DNA of 64,000 nucleotides from Caulobacter sp. CCUG 60055 (GTDB taxonomy: Bacteria; Pseudomonadota; Alphaproteobacteria; Caulobacterales; Caulobacteraceae). Location of the stretch: assembly GCF_022750545.1 (NCBI RefSeq), contig NZ_PUIC01000003.1:186001-250000 (forward strand), written 5' to 3'. Positions within the stretch are counted from its first letter, which is position 1. Every line of letters begins with the position of its first letter. The notes below the pieces were generated by a model. That model had not been told where the DNA came from. It did no database searches and was given only the letters and a program-made list of their open reading frames with translations. A program made the translations under genes and the position numbers. This document shows, one piece after another, positions 7,947-15,949 of the stretch.

Positions 7947-9818
7947 ATGTCGGATCGCAAGACGCGGCGGAGCGGCGACGTCGCGGCCGTGGCGCTCGGC
8001 TATATTCACGACCTGGCCGTGGGCGGGCTGGCCATGGCCGGCGTGCTGATGGTGCGCTACCGCTTCGAGGACAAGCCGACGCCCTATCTGGCCATCGGCA
8101 CCGCGACGGCGGTGTTCGTCGCCCTCGCCGCCATCGTCTTCCCGCTGTTCAAGCTGAACCGCACCATGTGGCGGTTCACCACCCTCAACGACATCGTGCG
8201 GGTGGCCTCGGCGGCGGCCGTGGTCAACCTGATGCTGGTGCCGGTGCTGTTCGCCTTCAACCGCGGCGAGGACTTTCCCCGGTCGGCGCCGTTCTTCGGG
8301 ACCCTGGGCGTCACCCTCGCCCTGTGTCTGGGCCGCGCCTTCGCCCACGTGGCGGCCAGCGGCGATTTCCGCGGCGTGCTGCACTTCGAGGACCGCTCCC
8401 TGCCGGCCACCGTCATCGTCGGCCGCGCCGCCGACGCGGCGGCGTTCCTCAAGGAATCGCGCCGGACCAGCGACGCGCGGCTGCGGGTGGCCGGCATCGT
8501 CGTGCTCGACGACGCCCCCGTCGGGCGGATCATCGCCGGGGCCGAGGTGCTGGGCCAGCTCGGCCGCCTCGCCGCCATCCTCAAGGCCCTCGGCGCGCGC
8601 GACGCCCAGCGGCCGCAACTGGTGCTCGCCCACCCCCGGCCCAGCCGCGCCCTGCTGGACGAGGTGGTCGCGGCCGCCGGCGAGGCGGGCGCGGCGGTGG
8701 CCAGGGCCCGGCCGGCCAACGGCTCCGGCGGCGGCGCCCTGCTGACCCCGGTCCAGGCCGCCGACCTGCTCGACCGGCCGCCGCGCAACCTCGACGTCGC
8801 CGCCCCGGCCGCCCTGGTCGCCGGCCGCCGCGTCATGGTCACCGGCGCCGGCGGCACCATCGGGGCCGAGCTGACCCGCCAGATCGTCAAGCTGGGGCCC
8901 GAGCGGCTGATCCTGCTCGACGCCTCCGAATTCAACCTGTACGCCATCGACCAGGAGCTGACCGAGCTGAAGCCCGCCTGCACCTGGACCAGCGAACTGG
9001 GCGACGTGCGCGACGCCGCCCGCCTGCGCGAGCTGTTCCTGCGCGAGCGGCCCGAGGTCGTGCTGCACGCCGCCGCCCTCAAGCACGTGCCGCTGATGGA
9101 GCTCAACCCGGCCGAGGCGGTGCTGACCAATGTCGGCGGCGCGCTCAACGTCGCCAAGCGGGCCCGCGACACCGGCGCGGCCTTCGTGTTCATCTCCACC
9201 GACAAGGCGGTCAACCCCACCAACGTCATGGGCGCCACCAAACGGGTGGCCGAGCGGGTGGTGCAGGCGCTGTGCGCCGGAAGCGAGGCCAAGGCCGCCA
9301 TCGTCCGGTTCGGCAACGTACTGGGCTCGGCCGGCTCGGTGGTGCCGCTGTTCGAGCGCCAGATCGCCCACGGCGGGCCGGTCACCGTCACCCATCCCGA
9401 GATGGAGCGTTACTTCATGACCGTGCAGGAGGCGGCCAGCCTGGTCCTGCAGGCCGCCTCGCTGCCGGCCGAGACGGGCGAAGCGGGGGTCTACGTCCTG
9501 GACATGGGCGAGCCGGTGCGCATCGAGGCCCTGGCCCGCCAGGTCATCCGCCTGCACGGCCTGCGCCCGGGCGCCGACATCGACATCGTCCACACCGGGC
9601 TGCGTCCCGGCGAGAAGCTGTTCGAAGAGATCTTCTACGCCGCCGAGGACGTGCGCCCCACCGCCGCCGACGGGGTGCTGCGGGCCTGCGCCTCCGACGG
9701 CGACTGGTCCAGCCTGGAAAAGCCGGTGCAGGACCTGCTCACCGCCGCCGCCGCCCGCAACGCCGGCGAGGTGCTGGCCCGGCTGCGCGCGCTGGAGCCG
9801 GCCTTCAAGCCCGGCTGA
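7947..9818 (+). CDS. Membrane-bound nucleotide-sugar 4,6-dehydratase (FlaA1/CapD/WbpM family)
   Basis: A 623-residue protein with hydrophobic segments in the first 135 residues and a cytoplasmic SDR-type dehydratase domain from about residue 290. The NAD loop TGAGGTIG is at 299-306. Near residue 415, STDKAVNPTNVMGATKR contains the MxxxK active-site form (Met replacing Tyr) typical of WbpM/PglF/CapD proteins. These convert UDP-GlcNAc or similar sugars to 4-keto-6-deoxy forms for O-antigen, capsule or flagellin glycans. The start codon immediately follows the heparinase-like stop, suggesting translational coupling and a shared polysaccharide role. Confidence 0.87.
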   Translation: MSDRKTRRSGDVAAVALGYIHDLAVGGLAMAGVLMVRYRFEDKPTPYLAIGTATAVFVALAAIVFPLFKLNRTMWRFTTLNDIVRVASAAAVVNLMLVPVLFAFNRGEDFPRSAPFFGTLGVTLALCLGRAFAHVAASGDFRGVLHFEDRSLPATVIVGRAADAAAFLKESRRTSDARLRVAGIVVLDDAPVGRIIAGAEVLGQLGRLAAILKALGARDAQRPQLVLAHPRPSRALLDEVVAAAGEAGAAVARARPANGSGGGALLTPVQAADLLDRPPRNLDVAAPAALVAGRRVMVTGAGGTIGAELTRQIVKLGPERLILLDASEFNLYAIDQELTELKPACTWTSELGDVRDAARLRELFLRERPEVVLHAAALKHVPLMELNPAEAVLTNVGGALNVAKRARDTGAAFVFISTDKAVNPTNVMGATKRVAERVVQALCAGSEAKAAIVRFGNVLGSAGSVVPLFERQIAHGGPVTVTHPEMERYFMTVQEAASLVLQAASLPAETGEAGVYVLDMGEPVRIEALARQVIRLHGLRPGADIDIVHTGLRPGEKLFEEIFYAAEDVRPTAADGVLRACASDGDWSSLEKPVQDLLTAAAARNAGEVLARLRALEPAFKPG

Positions 9819-9835
9819 GGACCCGGTCGAAGACG

Positions 9836-9863
9836 TTGACTCGCCGGGGCCGGGCCGTATTTT
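9836..9863 (+). promoter_or_regulatory. Sigma-70-type promoter for the ZTP riboswitch/purH transcript
   Basis: TTGACT at 9836-9841 and TATTTT at 9858-9863 are separated by 16 bp. The expected transcription start, near 9870, falls at the first base of the ZTP aptamer. The promoter starts only 18 bp after the dehydratase stop. Confidence 0.65.
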
Positions 9864-9870
9864 GCCCCCG

Positions 9871-9965
9871 CCTGCGTGACTGGCGATCGAGGTGGAGAAC
9901 CACCGGGGAGCGCGGGCCTGGATCGTGTTCGGCTGAGCGCGCGCCAGTTGCCGCGCGCCTGGGCC
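9871..9965 (+). promoter_or_regulatory. ZTP riboswitch (pfl motif) upstream of purH
   Basis: The region contains the conserved blocks of the pfl/ZTP aptamer in order: GCGTGACTGGCG (9874-9885), GGTGGAGAACCACCGGGGAG (9891-9910) with its hairpin and CCGGGGAGC strand, a variable linker, and the terminal pseudoknot element GCGCGCCTGGGC near 9952-9963. ZTP riboswitches sense ZMP/ZTP, purine intermediates that accumulate when 10-formyltetrahydrofolate is low, and commonly precede purH. Only about 22 nt separate the aptamer from the ATG, and they include the GGAG ribosome site, so control of translation initiation is the likely mechanism. Confidence 0.9.
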
Positions 9966-9987
9966 TTTCCTCATTCCGGAGCCCTCC

Positions 9988-11577
9988 ATGTCTGCGCCCG
10001 CCTTCCCGCCCGCCCCCGACCACGTCGCCGTCAAGCGCGCCCTGATCTCGGTCTCCGACAAGACCGGCCTGATCGACACCGCCAAGGCTCTGGTCGAACT
10101 GGGCGTCGAGCTGGTCTCGACCGGCGGCACCAAGGCGGCGATCGCGGCGGCCGGCCTGCCGGTCAAGGACGTCTCCGACCTCACCGGCTTTCCGGAAATG
10201 ATGGACGGGCGGGTCAAGACCCTGCACCCGATCGTCCACGGCGGCCTCTTGGGCGTGCGCGACGCCCCGGCCCACGCGGCGGCCATGGCCGAGCACGGCA
10301 TCGGCGGCATCGACCTTTTGTACGTCAACCTCTACCCGTTCGAGGCCACCGTCGCCCGCGGCGGCGACTTCGCCGACTGCATCGAGAACATCGACATCGG
10401 CGGCCCGGCCATGATCCGCTCGGCGGCCAAGAACCACGGCTATGTCTGCGTCTGCACCGAGCCAGCCGACGTCGCCGAGGTCGTCGCCGCGCTGCAGGCC
10501 GACGGCGCCATCGCCCTGTCGCTGCGCAAGAGCCTGGCCGCCCGCGCCTACGCCCGCACCGCCGCCTACGACGCGGCGATCTCGACCTGGTTCGCCGCCC
10601 AGCTCGGCGAGGACTATCCGCGCCGCAAGGCCGTGGCCGGCGAGCTGCGCCAGACCATGCGCTACGGCGAGAACCCTCACCAGAGCGCGGCCTTCTACAC
10701 CTATCCGAACCCGCGCGTCGGCGTCGCCACCGCCCGCCAGCTGCAGGGCAAGGAGCTCTCCTACAACAACATCAACGACACCGACGCCGCCTTCGAGCTG
10801 GTCGCCGAGTTCGATCCCGCCGACGGCCCGGCGGCGGCGATCATCAAGCACGCCAACCCCTGCGGCGTGGCGGTCGGCGGCTCGCTGAAGAGCGCCTATG
10901 AGCGCGCCCTGGCCTGCGACCCGACCTCGGCCTTCGGCGGCATCGTCGCCGTCAACACCCGCCTCGACCGCGCCGCCGCCGAGGAGATGGTCAAGATCTT
11001 CACCGAGGTGGTGATCGCCCCCGAGGCCGACGACGACGCCGTCGCCGTGTTCGCCGCCAAGAAGAACCTGCGCCTGCTGGTGACCGGCGGCCTGCCCGAC
11101 CCGCTGGCCAAGGGCGTGACCTTCAAGTCGGTGTCCGGCGGCTTCCTGGTCCAGAGCCGCGACGACGCCCGCATCCGCAGCCACGACCTGAAGATCGTCA
11201 CCAGGCGCCAGCCGACCGAACAGGAAGTGCGCGACATGCTGTTCGCCTTCACCATCGGCAAGCACGTCAAGTCGAACGCCATCGTCTACGCCCGCGACGG
11301 CCAGACCCTGGGCGTCGGCGCCGGCCAGATGAACCGCAAGGATTCGGCCCGCATCGCCGCCCTGCGCGCCGCCGACTTCGGCCTCGACCTGGCCGGCTGC
11401 GCCTGCGCCTCGGAGGCCTTCTTCCCGTTCGCCGACGGCCTGATCCAGGCCGCCGAGGCCGGGGCGACGGCGGTGATCCAGCCGGGCGGCTCGATCCGCG
11501 ACGAGGAGGTCATCGCCGCCGCCGACGAGCGCGGCCTGACCATGGCCTTCACCGGCGTGCGGGTGTTCCGCCACTGA
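9988..11577 (+). CDS. purH: Bifunctional AICAR transformylase / IMP cyclohydrolase
   Basis: Performs the last two steps of de novo purine synthesis: formylation of AICAR with 10-formyl-THF and closure to IMP. The 529-residue length is standard. The N-terminal MGS-like cyclohydrolase domain begins [20 protein letters not shown] and includes STGGT and [15 protein letters not shown]; the C-terminal transformylase domain contains [13 protein letters not shown] and the KHANPCGVA active-site segment. The ATG has GGAG upstream and is preceded by a ZTP riboswitch and promoter. Its TGA stop overlaps a probable CTG start of the downstream hydrolase. Confidence 0.97.
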   Translation: MSAPAFPPAPDHVAVKRALISVSDKTGLIDTAKALVELGVELVSTGGTKAAIAAAGLPVKDVSDLTGFPEMMDGRVKTLHPIVHGGLLGVRDAPAHAAAMAEHGIGGIDLLYVNLYPFEATVARGGDFADCIENIDIGGPAMIRSAAKNHGYVCVCTEPADVAEVVAALQADGAIALSLRKSLAARAYARTAAYDAAISTWFAAQLGEDYPRRKAVAGELRQTMRYGENPHQSAAFYTYPNPRVGVATARQLQGKELSYNNINDTDAAFELVAEFDPADGPAAAIIKHANPCGVAVGGSLKSAYERALACDPTSAFGGIVAVNTRLDRAAAEEMVKIFTEVVIAPEADDDAVAVFAAKKNLRLLVTGGLPDPLAKGVTFKSVSGGFLVQSRDDARIRSHDLKIVTRRQPTEQEVRDMLFAFTIGKHVKSNAIVYARDGQTLGVGAGQMNRKDSARIAALRAADFGLDLAGCACASEAFFPFADGLIQAAEAGATAVIQPGGSIRDEEVIAAADERGLTMAFTGVRVFRH

Positions 11578-12371
11578 CGGCCGGGCTCGACACCCTGGCG
11601 GCGCGCTGGGCCAGGCTCGGCCCGCACGTCGCCGTCTTCGGGCCGGCGGACCAGACGCCGCGTCCGGCCGTGCTGCTGTTCCACGGCTGCGGCGGGGTCC
11701 AGGCCCATCTGGACGCCTACGCCCAGGCCGCCGCCGAGGCCGGCGTGCGGGCCTTCGTGGTCGATTCCTTCGCCCCGCGCGGCTGGGGCCGGCGGTTCGG
11801 CCTGACCCTGGTGTGCACGGGCGCGCGGTTCGGCGGCGCCGAGCGGGCCGGCGACGTCCTGGCCGCCCTGCACGGGATCGCCGCCCGGCCCGACGTCGAT
11901 CCCGCACGCCTCGGCCTGGCCGGATGGAGCCACGGGGCCTGGGCGATGATGGACCTGATGACCATGCCGCTGACCCGGTCGGGCGAGGCCCGGCTGGCCG
12001 ATCCGTCGCCCGCGCCCCTGGCCGGGCTGAAGTCGCTGAGCTTCTTCTACGCCTATGTCGGCCTGGGGACGCGCGGCGGCCGGCGGCCCTGGCTGCGCAC
12101 CGCCCCGGCCCTGGCGGTGGTGGCCGAGCGCGACCACCTGGCCAAACCGGTCCGCCACGCCGTCGTCCACCGGCGCTGCGAGGCCGCCGGCGGCGCGGTC
12201 CGCGCCTGGATCGCCGAGGGCGTCGGCCACGCCTTCGACCAGCCCGATGAGAACGGCGCCTGGCCGCCGCCACGGCTGGCCAACCAGGCCCTGCAAAGCC
12301 GCGACCTCTTCGCCGACCACCTGCGGCGCACGCTGGTCGAGGCCGCGCCGGCCCAGGCCGGCATGGCGTGA
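11574..12371 (+). CDS. Alpha/beta hydrolase of the dienelactone hydrolase type
   Basis: An alpha/beta hydrolase with oxyanion segment LLFHGCGG, nucleophile elbow GWSHGAW, an acidic residue in VAERDHLAK and histidine in GVGHAFDQ, so the triad is Ser-Asp-His. The first ATG/GTG/TTG in frame is GTG 11670, directly on the oxyanion-loop strand, which would remove the first strands of the fold. Upstream residues ([20 protein letters not shown]) look like real N-terminal sequence. CTG 11574 overlaps the purH TGA as CTGA, copying the 4-nt overlaps used elsewhere in this window, so it is proposed as the start. Length would be 265 residues. Substrate unknown. Confidence 0.72.
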   Translation: MTAGLDTLAARWARLGPHVAVFGPADQTPRPAVLLFHGCGGVQAHLDAYAQAAAEAGVRAFVVDSFAPRGWGRRFGLTLVCTGARFGGAERAGDVLAALHGIAARPDVDPARLGLAGWSHGAWAMMDLMTMPLTRSGEARLADPSPAPLAGLKSLSFFYAYVGLGTRGGRRPWLRTAPALAVVAERDHLAKPVRHAVVHRRCEAAGGAVRAWIAEGVGHAFDQPDENGAWPPPRLANQALQSRDLFADHLRRTLVEAAPAQAGMA

Positions 12372-12390
12372 ACAAGGTTCGCGGCCGGCC

Positions 12391-13278
12391 CTAGTGCGCC
12401 GCCCGCGCCGCCAGGGCGTGGTCGATCAGGGCCCGGACCTTCGGCGACAGCTGCCGGGTGGCGGGATAGAGGGCGTAGAGTTCGCGGTCCTCGACTTTCC
12501 AGTCGCCAAGGGAGATTTCGACCAGTTCCGGGAAGCGGCCCGCCAGGCCCCTCGGCAGATAGGCCGCGCCCAGGCCCTGACTGGCGGCCAGGGCCCCCAG
12601 CGACAGGTCGTCGACAGAGGCCCCGATGACGCGCGGCGTGACGGCCAGGGTCTCGCCCCCCGCATGGACGAAGCGCCACGACGAGATCGGCGGCGTCATC
12701 ACGGCGGGCAGCCGACCCAGGCGCCGGGGATGGTCCAGCGCGGCGGCCTCGGGGTGGTTTTCCAGAAACCGCCGGCTGGCGGCCAGCATGTACGGCGCCG
12801 TCCAGAGCCGGCGCGCCACATGCCGGCCCTCCGGCAGCGGGGCCAGCTGGAAGGCGACGTCGACGCCCTCCTCGACCAGGTCGGGGACGCCGTTGGTCAA
12901 GCGCAGCTCCATGACCAGGTCCGGGTGCTTGACCGCGAAGGCCAGGAGATGAGGCGCGAACTCCTCGTTGCAGACGTGATGGGGCGCGGTGACGGTCAGC
13001 CTGCCCGAAAGGCGGGAGTCGCAGACGTCCAGCCCGCGGGCGGCGGCCTCCAGCTCGTCCATGGCCGCGGCGGCGCGGTCGACGAAGGCGCGGCCGTCGT
13101 CGGTCAGGCTGACGGCGCGGGTGGTCCGCCGCAGCAACTGGGTCCTGAACCGGGCCTCCAGGGCCGCGACGCGGCGGCTGACCGTGCTGGTCGGCAGGCC
13201 CAGGGCCTCAGCGGCGGCCACGAAACTGCCCTCGCGCGCCACCTTCAGGAAGATCGCCACGTCATCATAGCCCAGCAC
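12391..13278 (-). CDS. LysR-family transcriptional regulator
   Basis: A 295-residue regulator. The N-terminal winged helix-turn-helix is clear (FLKVAREGSFVAAAEALGLPTSTVSRRVAALEARF), followed by the LysR substrate-binding domain (LSGRLTVTAPHHVCNEEFAPHL onward). The frame is open farther upstream, but GTG 13278 (LGYDDVAIFLKV) has a GGAG at the right distance and gives the normal N-terminus. It is divergent from an MDR dehydrogenase gene, the usual arrangement for a LysR regulator controlling its neighbour. The inducer is unknown. Confidence 0.88.
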   Translation of the reverse strand: MLGYDDVAIFLKVAREGSFVAAAEALGLPTSTVSRRVAALEARFRTQLLRRTTRAVSLTDDGRAFVDRAAAAMDELEAAARGLDVCDSRLSGRLTVTAPHHVCNEEFAPHLLAFAVKHPDLVMELRLTNGVPDLVEEGVDVAFQLAPLPEGRHVARRLWTAPYMLAASRRFLENHPEAAALDHPRRLGRLPAVMTPPISSWRFVHAGGETLAVTPRVIGASVDDLSLGALAASQGLGAAYLPRGLAGRFPELVEISLGDWKVEDRELYALYPATRQLSPKVRALIDHALAARAAH

Positions 13279-13339
13279 GCGCGCGCTCCGTCGAAACACA
13301 TGGTCCACATCGCCTCCGGCGGCCGACGCCGCAAGCCCC

Positions 13340-13388
13340 CGATTGTCCCGTTTACGGAAAACAGAGTTCCATACGACGCGATTGTCCC
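13340..13388. promoter_or_regulatory. Candidate LysR operator: repeated CGATTGTCCC
   Basis: The decamer CGATTGTCCC occurs at 13340-13349 and again at 13379-13388 in the same orientation, 39 bp apart, in the region between the divergent LysR and dehydrogenase genes. It sits in an AT-richer patch. Regulation by the adjacent LysR protein is inferred from position. Confidence 0.4.
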
Positions 13389-13455
13389 AACAGGCGACGG
13401 TCCGCATCTGACGCTCCAGCTCGCGGCTGGTCGCGGGCGGTCAGGAGTTCACGCC

Positions 13456-14436
13456 ATGAAAGCCCTCGTTCAGGACCGTCTCGGTCCACCCCTCGACGTC
13501 GTCGAGCTGCGGGAGGTTCCCGAGCCCCGGCCGGGTCCGGGCCAGGCCCTGGTGCGCATGGTCGCCGTCGGCGTCCATCCCGGCGACTTCTTCTTCACCC
13601 AGGGCCTCTATCCCGAGGCCAAGCAACCCAGGCTTCCCGGCCAGATCGTCGGCAACGATGGCGTCGGCCGGGTGGTGGAGACCGGCGGCCGCCCCGACCT
13701 GTCGCCGGGCGCGCTGGTGACGTTCAGCGGCGCCGGCCTGTGGGCTGAGCAGGTGGTCGTCGATCCCGCCGCCCTGACGCCGCTGCCGGACGACTACCCG
13801 ATCGAGCGCGCCGCCCAGTTCATGCCGGCGGTGACGGCCCGCGACCTCCTGGAGGCCAGCGAGGTCAAGCCTGGCCAGTGGCTGGCGGTGACGGCCGGCC
13901 ATTCGCTGGTCTCGACCCTGCTGATCCAGATGGCCAGGAGGCGCGGCGTGCGGGTGGCGGCGATCGTCCGCAAGCGGGTCGAGGGCCGCGATCTTTCGGC
14001 CCTGGGCGCCGAGGCGGTGATCGAGCTGTCGGGGCTGGAGGTCCCGCTCTCCCAGGCCGTGCGCGCGGCGACCGGGGGCGAGAGCCTGTCGGGCGTGGTC
14101 GACGCGGTCGGCGGGGCGGTGCTGACCGAGCTGCTGGCGGCGCTCGGCTTCATGGGCCGGGCGGTGATCGTCGGCGCCTACGACACGACCCCGTTCCAGA
14201 CCAACGCCCTGAGGATGCTGATGGAGAACCAGGTGATCCGCTCGTACATCTACCGCTACTTCTTCGAGGCCCCGACGCCCGGGGACGCCGCCTGGCTGAA
14301 GAGCGTGCTGGACGAACTGGCCGACCCGGCGACCGAGGTGCTGATCGCCGGCCTGCGGCCCCTGGAGGACTATCGCGCCGCGCTTGAGGAAACCGTCCAT
14401 GCGCCCGAGCGGGGAAAGCAGGTGCTGACCTTCTGA
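13456..14436 (+). CDS. Medium-chain dehydrogenase/reductase, zinc-free quinone-reductase type
   Basis: A 326-residue MDR protein: MKALVQDRLGPPLDVVELREVP, GVHPGDFFFTQG and LPGQIVGNDGVGRVVETGG are the GroES-like domain, and a Rossmann domain follows (WLAVTAGHSLVSTLLIQMARRRGVRVAAIVRK). The cysteine ligands of zinc alcohol dehydrogenases are absent, so it resembles NADPH:quinone/enoyl reductases. The nucleotide loop (AGHSLVS) departs from the usual GxGGVG. The ATG has GGAG upstream. Probably controlled by the divergent LysR regulator. Confidence 0.85.
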   Translation: MKALVQDRLGPPLDVVELREVPEPRPGPGQALVRMVAVGVHPGDFFFTQGLYPEAKQPRLPGQIVGNDGVGRVVETGGRPDLSPGALVTFSGAGLWAEQVVVDPAALTPLPDDYPIERAAQFMPAVTARDLLEASEVKPGQWLAVTAGHSLVSTLLIQMARRRGVRVAAIVRKRVEGRDLSALGAEAVIELSGLEVPLSQAVRAATGGESLSGVVDAVGGAVLTELLAALGFMGRAVIVGAYDTTPFQTNALRMLMENQVIRSYIYRYFFEAPTPGDAAWLKSVLDELADPATEVLIAGLRPLEDYRAALEETVHAPERGKQVLTF

Positions 14437-14510
14437 CCAAGACGCGCCTATGGTCTTCCCGGCGACGCTGGTCCCTCGCCGCCTTTCCCCTCCGCAGAGG
14501 AGCGCGTTCG

Positions 14511-15272
14511 ATGGCTGGTTCCCCAAGCCGTTTCGTCTGGTACGAGCTGATGACCCCCGACCCCGCGGCGGCCCAGGCGTTCTACGCCGCCGTCGTCGGC
14601 TGGGGCGCGCAGGACGCCTCGCAACCCGGCAAGCCCTATAGGTTGCTGACGGTCGGCGGCGCGCCGATCGGCGGGCTGATGGGCCTGCCCCGGCCCGGGG
14701 CGCCGCCCTGCTGGACCGGCTATGTCGGGGTCGCGGACGTCGACGCCGCCGCCGCCAGGGCCGAAAGCCTGGGCGGCGCGGTGCACGCCCCGCCCGCCGA
14801 CATTCCCGGCGTCGGGCGTTTCGCGGTGATCGCCGACCCGCAAGGCGCGGCCGTCGTGCTGTTCCGCGGCCGCGACAGCGACGCCCCGCCGCCGGAATCG
14901 ACCGACCCCGGCTTCGTCGGCTGGCGCGAGTTGGCGACCGACGACTGGCCGGCGGCCTTCGCCTTCTACGAGGCGATGTTCGGCTGGCGGAAGGTCGAGG
15001 CCGTCGATATGGGGGCCATGGGCGTCTATCAGCTGTTCGCCGGCGACGGCGCGCCGATCGGCGGCCTGTTCAACCGCCCGCCCGGCGCGCCCGGTCCCTG
15101 CTGGCTGTACTATTTCGTGGTCGACGACATCGACGCGGCGGCGGCGCGGCTCAAGGCCGCCGGCGGCAAGGTGCTGAACGGGCCGATGTCCGCGCCCGGC
15201 GGCGCCTGGATCGTCCAGGCCCAGGACCCGCAAGGGGTGTTCTTCGCCCTGACCGGCCCGCGCAAGGGCTGA
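14511..15272 (+). CDS. VOC family protein with two glyoxalase-like domains
   Basis: A 253-residue protein made of two tandem vicinal-oxygen-chelate modules: the first starts at FVWYELMTPDPAAAQAFYAAVVGW and the second at VGWRELATDDWPAAFAFYEAMFGW. Both contain GAPIGGL and end in phrases like VIADPQGAAVVLFRG and VQAQDPQGVFFALTGP. This layout is that of the CFP30B-like hydroxylase/glyoxalase group. The reaction is unknown. It follows the MDR gene by 74 bp on the same strand. Confidence 0.85.
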   Translation: MAGSPSRFVWYELMTPDPAAAQAFYAAVVGWGAQDASQPGKPYRLLTVGGAPIGGLMGLPRPGAPPCWTGYVGVADVDAAAARAESLGGAVHAPPADIPGVGRFAVIADPQGAAVVLFRGRDSDAPPPESTDPGFVGWRELATDDWPAAFAFYEAMFGWRKVEAVDMGAMGVYQLFAGDGAPIGGLFNRPPGAPGPCWLYYFVVDDIDAAAARLKAAGGKVLNGPMSAPGGAWIVQAQDPQGVFFALTGPRKG

Positions 15273-15287
15273 GGCCGGTCGGCGGGG

Positions 15288-15848
15288 TCAGGCGGCCAGG
15301 CGCGGCGCGGTCAGGGCGGCGACGATCAGCGCCGCCCCGTAGAAGACGAGGTCGACCGCGACCAGCAGGCCCAGGGTCAGCACGCCGCTGGCCGGCCAGT
15401 TGAACAGGACCAGCAGGCCGAGGACCAGGGTGACCGCCCCGCCCAGGGCCACCCAGCCCCAGCTGCGGAACACCCGTCGCCGGCTGAAGGCCAGGGCCAC
15501 GGCGAACACGCCGCGCACGATGAAGGCGGCGGCGAGGAACAGGGTCAGGGACAGGGCCCCGCTGACCGGCCAGACCACCAGCAGCACGCCCAGGCCGAGG
15601 GCGGCGACCGCCCAGAGCAGGCTCCAGGCCATCCCCGGCCGGCCGCGTTCGCGCAGCACGGCGATCAGCCCGGCGATTCCGGCGACGGCCATGCAGGCGC
15701 CGATGGTCACCGTGGCGGCGATGGTCGACACCACCGGCATGGCGAAGGCGAAGACGCCCAGGGCGACGAGCACGACGCCGAACAGGACGCTGACGGCGCT
15801 GAACTCCCATCGCGAGCGGGCGAAGGAGGTTGGGTGAGCGGTGGACAT
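15288..15848 (-). CDS. HdeD family (DUF308) membrane protein
   Basis: A 186-residue inner-membrane protein with about six hydrophobic helices in repeated pairs (SVLFGVVLVALGVFAFAMP, AATVTIGACMAVAGIAGLIAV, LLWAVAALGLGVLLVVWPVS and onward), matching the HdeD/DUF308 family linked to acid resistance in enterobacteria. The frame runs far upstream only because of GC content; ATG 15848 (MSTAHPTSFARSRWEF) gives the family N-terminus. The physiological role here is not known. Convergent with the VOC gene, 15 bp away. Confidence 0.82.
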   Translation of the reverse strand: MSTAHPTSFARSRWEFSAVSVLFGVVLVALGVFAFAMPVVSTIAATVTIGACMAVAGIAGLIAVLRERGRPGMAWSLLWAVAALGLGVLLVVWPVSGALSLTLFLAAAFIVRGVFAVALAFSRRRVFRSWGWVALGGAVTLVLGLLVLFNWPASGVLTLGLLVAVDLVFYGAALIVAALTAPRLAA

Positions 15849-15949
15849 GGCGAGGCTCCCGAACCGACGGCTCTCGCCAGGGAACGCCCGCCGTCGCCTC
15901 TTGGTTGCGACGGCGGACGGCCTCTCCGTCCTTTGGACCGCTCCGCGCG

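Noticed and set aside
6135-10328. A 1397-codon minus-strand frame opposite the heparinase-like gene, the dehydratase and the start of purH
   Set aside because: Same kind of shadow; it also covers the ZTP riboswitch and has no recognisable domain.
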